DNA of 64,000 bases. Source: Eucalyptus grandis. Its lineage: Eukaryota > Streptophyta > Magnoliopsida > Myrtales > Myrtaceae. Below the pieces are notes generated by a model. That model searched no databases and was not told the origin of the DNA. It worked only from the letters and a program-made list of their open reading frames with translations. This document shows positions 58,247 through 64,000 of the stretch, in pieces. Positions within the stretch are counted from its first letter, which is position 1. Each line of letters opens with the position of its first letter. Both the position numbers and the translations under genes were made by a program. The stretch lies in contig NC_052619.1 in assembly GCF_016545825.1 (NCBI RefSeq), positions 8,137,501 to 8,201,500 of the forward strand. Reading direction: 5' to 3'.

Positions 58247-59910
58247 TATACGGATCATAAAAGTTTGAAGTATCTGTTCTCACAAAAGGAGTTGAACATG
58301 AGACAAAGGAGGTGGATGGAGTTGTTGAAGGATTATGATTGTGAGATAAGATATCATCCGGGAAAGCGAATAGAGTAGCAGATGCTCTTAGTCGAAAGTC
58401 GGCCGTAGAAATTGCTAGTTTGAGAATGGTGGAGTGGAAATTGTTAGAATCTGTAGCAAATTCTGAATTTAAATTGGAAATCGATTGTCTTACTGGCATT
58501 CTTAGTGCATTAAGGATTGTGCCAGAGATTATCCAGAAAATTAAAATCCTGCAAGAATCTGACCCAGAGATTTTGAAAGTGAAGAATGCTGTATCTTCAG
58601 GGAAAGGATTAGAATTTCAGATCTCTGATGATGGAATAGTAAGATGTCAAGGACGACTTTGTGTTCCCGACAATGAGGAATTGAGGAAGGAAATTCTGTC
58701 GGAGGCACATAAGAGTAATTATAGTATCCACCCAGGTAGTACAAAGATGTATAGAAATTTGCGTCAGCAATTTTGGTGGAATGGTATGAAGGCAGATACG
58801 GCTAAGTACGTATCTCAATGTTTGACGTGTCAGCAAGTGAAAGCAGAGCATCGTAAACCCGCAGGACTTTTGAGGCCATTGGACATTCCAGGATGGAAAT
58901 GGGAACATATAACGATGGACTTTGTGCAAGGATTGCCAAGGACATCAAGTAGTCATGATTCAATTTGGGTTATAGTGGATCGTTTGACTAAGTCGGCTCA
59001 TTTCTTAGCGATTCGCATGGACTACCCAATGGATAAGTATGCGGACATGTATGTAAGTCAAGTGGTATGCTTACATGGTGTTCCAGTGACTATTACTTCA
59101 GATCGAGATTCGAGGTTTACTTCTAACTTTTGGAAAAGTCTTCAAGTTGCATTAGGATCTAAGCTTCAGTTTAGTACTGCTTTTCATCCTTAGACAGATG
59201 GCCAATCGGAAAGAGTAATCCAGATATTGGAGGATATGTTGAGAGCCTGTGTGATCGATTTCAAAGGAAATTGGGATGAAAGGTTGCATTTGGTAGAGTT
59301 TGCCTATAATAATAGTTTTCAGAAAAGTATAGGCATGGCACCTTATGAAGCATTATATGGAAGGAGATGTAGAACTCCTATTTGTTGGAGTGAAGTGGGT
59401 GAAAGAAAGTTGACAGGCTCTGAACTGGTACAAGTTACCACTGAAGCTGTCGATATTATCAGAGAAAGACTTAGAACAGCTCAGAGTAGACAGAAAGGCT
59501 ACGCAGATAGACGTAGAAGGCCTTTGGAATTTAGTGTAGGAGACCATGTATTCCTTAAGGTATCTCCAATGAAAGGAATATCTCGATTCGGGATGAAGGG
59601 TAAGCTAAGACCTAGGTTTGTTGGACCTTTTGAAAATCTTGAGAGGATAGGAGATGTGGCTTATCGTTTAGCGTTACCTCCTAAGTTAGAAAATCTGCAC
59701 GATGTGTTTCATGTATCGATGTTACCTCCTAACATTGAAGAGCCTGTGCAGATATTGGATCGAAAGGAGCAAATTCTTAGGACTAAGAAGATCCCATTAG
59801 TTAAAGTGTTATGGCGACATCATGATGTGGAGGAAGCCACATGGGAAAGTGAGGATCAGATAAAGGAAAAATATCCTTATTTATTTCAAGAAGGCGCGAG
59901 TAGTGCTTGA
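58231..59910 (+). pseudogene. chromovirus pol, RNase H to C-terminus, plus fragment
   Basis: Starts in RNase H ([20 protein letters not shown]), with a frameshift and TAG at 58376-58378 caused by the same one-base deletion as in internal 1. Integrase runs from 58420 (zinc finger, [17 protein letters not shown]) to TAG 59191-59193 (CAG in other copies), then 59227-59910. The glycine codon that is TGA in internals 1 and 2 is intact here (ALGSKLQF). About 24 residues between VSML and IEEPVQ are deleted, with a filler TTACCTCCTAA copied from 59674-59684. Confidence 0.92.
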
Positions 59911-59931
59911 ATTTCGAGGACGAAATTCTCT

Positions 59932-59945
59932 AAGGTGGGGAGAAT
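59932..59945 (+). promoter_or_regulatory. polypurine tract before LTR4
   Basis: AAGGTGGGGAGAAT abuts LTR4. Confidence 0.9.
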
Positions 59946-62900
59946 TGTGGCATCCCAGAAATTCAAAGCCAAGCCTTAAGGTGTGTTAAAGTCTTTAATT
60001 AGGTGGTAGAATTTTCATGGCTTATGTTTTAGCCATTAGTCTTTTAATTTGATGATTTGTGCTTGTGATTGTGGAAATTTAAATTTAATAGATTAATAAT
60101 CTATGCTTGGCCATATGATTTAAATTTCAATAATTAAAATATCCCAAGACTTTGGCCAAGATGAAAATTTGGAATTCAAAAATATTTATTGGAGAATTTT
60201 AAAAAAAAAGAAAAAGAGGTTAAATTGGAATTGGGCCTTGGACCCAAGCTTGGTGGGCCAAGCTAGTCGGCCCATTAGAGCCCAAGAGGGAGCTCGACCA
60301 GCCCAAGGAGGAATGGCTGGATGGGCCTAAGCCCAAGCCCAAACCAAATAAAAGAAAGAAAACCCAATGTGACAAGTGGCATGGAGGAATGGCATGCATT
60401 GGTTAGTTTTTAGGCAAAGCAATGATTCTTAATCATGAGATTAAGGGAGTATAAAAGGGATGAGGAGTGAGAAGATGGCCGGTTAGCCATTGTGTTCGTC
60501 CAAAGAGAGTGCGAGAGAGAGAGAGATTTCGAGAGAAAGAGGGAGAGGCCGAGAGGAAGAGGAAGGAGGGAGCCGTTCGTTCGCCGTCCGATCGCCGTGT
60601 CCCGCCGCCGTTCGTCGTCGTTTGCTCATCTTAGAGGCAAGTGGAGTCCGTAACTTCTCTTGCATGTTTGTTTTGGTGATTGCATGTTCGATTTTAGGTG
60701 TGATTTGTGCGAAAAACCGAGGTAAGGGTCGGTTGTTTTCAAGCTGTGTGACTGTTCTTGTTCGGTTTGTGGAAGTCAGTAGTTTGTTTGAGCTTGCCTG
60801 TGTGTTTGGAGTCCGATTTTGGCTTCCGTGTCTTCATGAAAGTTGAAACTAACATCTTGTAGTATGACATACTGAAATTTCGTAGAAAACGATGGAGATT
60901 TGAGGGGTCAAAAGTTCTATCATACGGAAACTCCAGATCTGCGAAATCTTCACTGACCTCTTGTTGATTTCTTGATTGCATGTTGATTTCTGTTGGAGTC
61001 TCACTTCGTTGTCTGCATGAAAGTTGTAGGTAACATCTTAAAATACAACATACTCAAATTTTAAGAGAAATGAACGAGTATAGCCTAGTGAATCGTCTAG
61101 ATCTTGGAGATGATTGATTCTGGTGGTGTGTTCCGAGACACCCGGGACTTGATGGACTTAAATGGTGACCATACTTTGGTTATTTGACCTAGATCTCTTC
61201 ATGAAACTTGTAAAGGACACCTTGGTTCATAACATACTAAAATTTCAGAGTAAACGAAAGAGAATAAATGGGTGAAATCTAAAAATTTCGGAGAAGTGTA
61301 TTCTGGACGACGCGGTAGTGGTTCCAGAAGATTCGTGGGGTTGTATAAATTAATCTAAAACGAATTTGGCATAGAGTTCTTCATGAAAAGTGCACGAAAA
61401 TGTGTTGGATATCACCCTGTGAAATTTTGTAATTTTTGAAGGCCATATGAGTATTTTAATCGAATTTATTTGGAAACTGTGCAATTCTGGTCATTATCCG
61501 AATATCATGTGCTAATTTGTGGAAATTGTGAAATTATGAGAAATTCAATTTGGCCATGAATTTTGTATGAAATTGTGATCCTATTGATTTTTTTAGTGAT
61601 TGTTTGAATACTATGATTTTGGGAAAATCATAGATATTAAATTTAATATTTATTTATGAAAATAAATAAATAAAATAAAATAATAAAATAATAATAAAAT
61701 AATAATAAAATAAAATGGATTTTTATTTGGCCATGGATTCAATTCTATTTGTGTGGCATATGTGTGATGAGGTCTTTGCACATGTATTGGATTGAGATGT
61801 ATATGTGATAAAGTCTTGGTATGCGTATGACATGGTCCTTGTACATGTATTGAATTGAGATGTGTATGGGATAAAGTTTTGGCATGTGTATGACATATGA
61901 ATTGAGATGCAAGTGTGAATTCCATGCCAAGTGTGATTCGTTTGATACCATGCCAATTGCCATGTTAAATTGAGATAAAGAAATGGTATATGTGGATGAT
62001 GGTAAATGAGGAAGTGGTTGTGGTGGATGATGATGTATGGTGGCCTAGTGGCGTAATTTCAGAGATTCCTTGGGAGATTCAGGATGCCCGGAATGTGGGG
62101 GGCCGGAAGCCCGGTGGCCATGGGATGGCTGAGTTTGCCGGGAGCCCTGTCGGAGGTTTCTGCCCGAATGGTTGATGATGAGATTGATGAATGGGTGATG
62201 TGGTGATCAAAATTGAAAGATAAAGATGAAAATTAAACCATGATATGATATGCATGATGATATGCATGATGATGATGATGATGATGATGAGATGTGATGT
62301 GATATGATGATCACCTATGATAATATATGCACGATCATGCATGATGATGATGAGTTGTGATGTGATATGATGATCACCCATGATATGATATGCATGATAT
62401 GCATGATGATATGCATGATGATGATGAAGATGAGATGTGATGTGATATGATGATCACCTATGATATGATATGATGATGATATATGCATGATATGCATGAT
62501 GATATATGCATGATGATGATGGGATGTGATGTGATATGATGATCACCTATGATATGATATGCATGATGATATGCATTGAAATGATAATGATGATGATATA
62601 TGATATGGCTCGAAGATATGTATGATGAAATGATGCTATGATGATGATATCATGAATTGATATAATGATGCATGGTAGTGTGCGCATGGCTTCAAAGTAA
62701 GTAATGCCTGCAATGCATGTGTAATTTGCATGATGCATTGAGTTGTTATTCGATTTCCCTATCTGCTGAGTGGTTGTACTCACCCCTTTTGGGGATAACA
62801 TTTCAGATTAGCCAATATGCCGCTTCCTGCCATCACACGTGGTGTATTCTATGGTCTACCGTTTGAGGTAGAGGTTGAGTGTACAGAGATAGATTGTCCC

Positions 62901-63500
62901 TCTGTTCCCGGACTGACTTTTATCTTAGTGCGATGTCTAGTGATGTATGATATCGGCCTGGCTGGGGGCCCTGTCATACAAGAGTTCATTTCTGTGCACG
63001 TTCGACGAGATGGAGCTATGTGAGGGATGCTGCCGCCGCAACCACCTAAAGCATCGGGTTGGGTGTGGGACCTGCGCGCGACGAGTAGGAGCTGGATCTC
63101 TTTTGATGTAGATAATCGACACTTTCGATGGGGGGTTTTGTGCTCATGTGATGTTGAGGGTCGAGGTTTCTTTTTGAGGTTTTAGGCTGGACATGCCTGC
63201 GTCCTAGCTTTTCCTTGTTATGTACCGACCCGAGAGTAGTCCCATCTTGAAAATATATGTAAATGATGTGTCGATGTTTGTTTATAAAAATCCTGATGTT
63301 TAGCTGGTGTGTATTTGTATCATGGATTGGTAGGGGGATAGATGGTGATGTTTAATTTGCTTCCGCTATGAGTCGCGTTGGGACCGTTTTGTTAAAAAAA
63401 AAAAATGTGTCTGCAAATTAGGACGCTTGTTCGAAAGAAAAGAAAGGTAATAAAGTGCAACATCGGCGCGGTGACGACTGCGAAGGGTTCGGGGTGTCAC
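59946..63500 (+). repeat. chromovirus LTR4
   Basis: 3.56 kb, TGTGGCATCC to GGTGTCAC, with G at the last position. TATA at 60450-60457, minisatellite about 62238-62600, candidate intron 62697-62806. The GCCGGAAGCCC repeat region is shorter than in LTR1. Confidence 0.9.
62697..62806 (+). promoter_or_regulatory. candidate LTR intron, LTR4
   Basis: Donor CAAA|GTAAGT (last exon base changed) and acceptor AACATTTCAG, 110 nt. Confidence 0.42.
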
Positions 63501-63501
63501 G

Positions 63502-63534
63502 GCCGCCCTTTTTGGTATCACAAAAGGAGACATC
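63502..63534. other. 33-bp junction between inverted LTR 3' ends, second copy
   Basis: GCCGCCCTTTTTGGTATCA then CAAAAGGAGACATC. It is the reverse complement of 53781-53813 at 32 of 33 positions. Confidence 0.85.
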
Positions 63535-64000
63535 GTGACACCTCGAACCCTTCGCAAGTCGTCACCAGCGCCGATGTTACACTTTAATACCTTCCTTTTT
63601 CTTTTGAACAAGCGTCCTAATTTGCAGACACATTTTTTTTTTTTTTGAAACAAAATGGTCCCAACGCGACTCATAGTGGAAGCAAATTAAACATCACCAT
63701 CTATCCCTCTACCAATCCATGATAGAAATACACACTAGCTAAACATCGGGATTTTATAAACAAACATCGACACATTATTTACATATATTTTCAAGATGGG
63801 ACTACCCTCGGGTCGGTACATAACAAGGAAAAGCTAGGACTCAGCCACGTCCAGCCTAAAACCTCAAAAAGAGACTCTCGACCCTCAACATCATGCGAGC
63901 ACAAAAACCCCCCCATCGAAAGTGTCGATTATCTACATCAAAAGAGATCCAGCTCCTACTCGTCGCGTGCAGGTCTCACACCCAACTGGGTGCATCAGGT
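63535..64000 (-). repeat. inverted chromovirus LTR5 (cut by window end)
   Basis: Minus-strand LTR 3' end, parallel to 53814 onwards: T-run, ACCAATCCATGAT, GGTCGGTACATAACAAGG. It continues beyond the window. Confidence 0.9.

Larger units (their letters stand above)
30429..64000. mobile_element. tandem and inverted array of one Tekay-like chromovirus
   Basis: At least three internal regions and six LTR copies of one gypsy family are joined with shared LTRs. Order: LTR1 (+), internal 1 (+), LTR2 (+, composite), internal 2 (+), LTR3 (+), 33-bp junction, LTR (-), pol 3' fragment (-), strand switch, pol fragment (+), LTR4 (+), 33-bp junction, LTR5 (-). LTR termini are TGTGGCATCC...GGTGTCACA. RT before integrase and a C-terminal chromodomain-like tail mark a chromovirus. 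The left outer 5 bp are CCGCC; the right end is beyond the window. Confidence 0.9.

Overview
The window is repeat-rich nuclear DNA from a flowering plant, probably a eudicot. Plant-type Ty1/copia and Ty3/gypsy retrotransposons, a plant LINE and a relic of a plant 3-ketoacyl-CoA synthase are nested in one another. I found no intact host gene, tRNA, rRNA, CRISPR or bacterial-type operon. Nearly all open frames are decayed retroelement genes or chance frames in low-complexity LTR DNA. The species cannot be named from the sequence.

Left part (1-9107). The 3' end of a Sirevirus-like copia element has a pol tail, a broken envelope-like gene and a 3' LTR ending at 4574. It abuts a short CSB/ERCC6-like SNF2 helicase relic. 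Next come a second copia fragment with its 3' LTR (5203-7337) and a truncated KCS pseudogene that stops just before the catalytic cysteine (7832-8590).

Middle part (9108-17389). A complete minus-strand copia element lies between perfect CACCA target duplications. Its two LTRs differ almost only by indels, yet gag and pol are frameshifted. Both LTRs carry a cluster of palindromes, and the element has a second, fossil PPT/LTR junction at 11229.

Nested block (17951-30428). A minus-strand LINE is split by a gypsy-type solo LTR (LTR A). LTR A was itself hit by a long-terminal-inverted-repeat, Mutator-like element with a 10-bp duplication and by a second solo LTR (LTR B) with a GAGTG duplication. 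The LINE reading frame resumes when LTR A and one target copy are ignored. A further LTR of the B family (LTR C) cuts the LINE's 5' side.

Right part (30429-64000). This is a head-to-tail and inverted array of one Tekay-like chromovirus: LTR1, internal 1, LTR2 (with a 2.5-kb internal duplication), internal 2, LTR3, an inverted LTR, pol fragments switching from minus to plus strand, LTR4, and another inverted LTR. The two LTR-to-LTR junctions are reverse complements of each other. Internal 1 is the best preserved, with a 967-codon gag-protease-RT-RNase H frame.

The most unusual signals are a candidate 110-120-nt intron conserved in LTRs of two gypsy families (three share its 3' block), the mirrored 33-bp LTR junctions, and inactivating mutations shared between array members.
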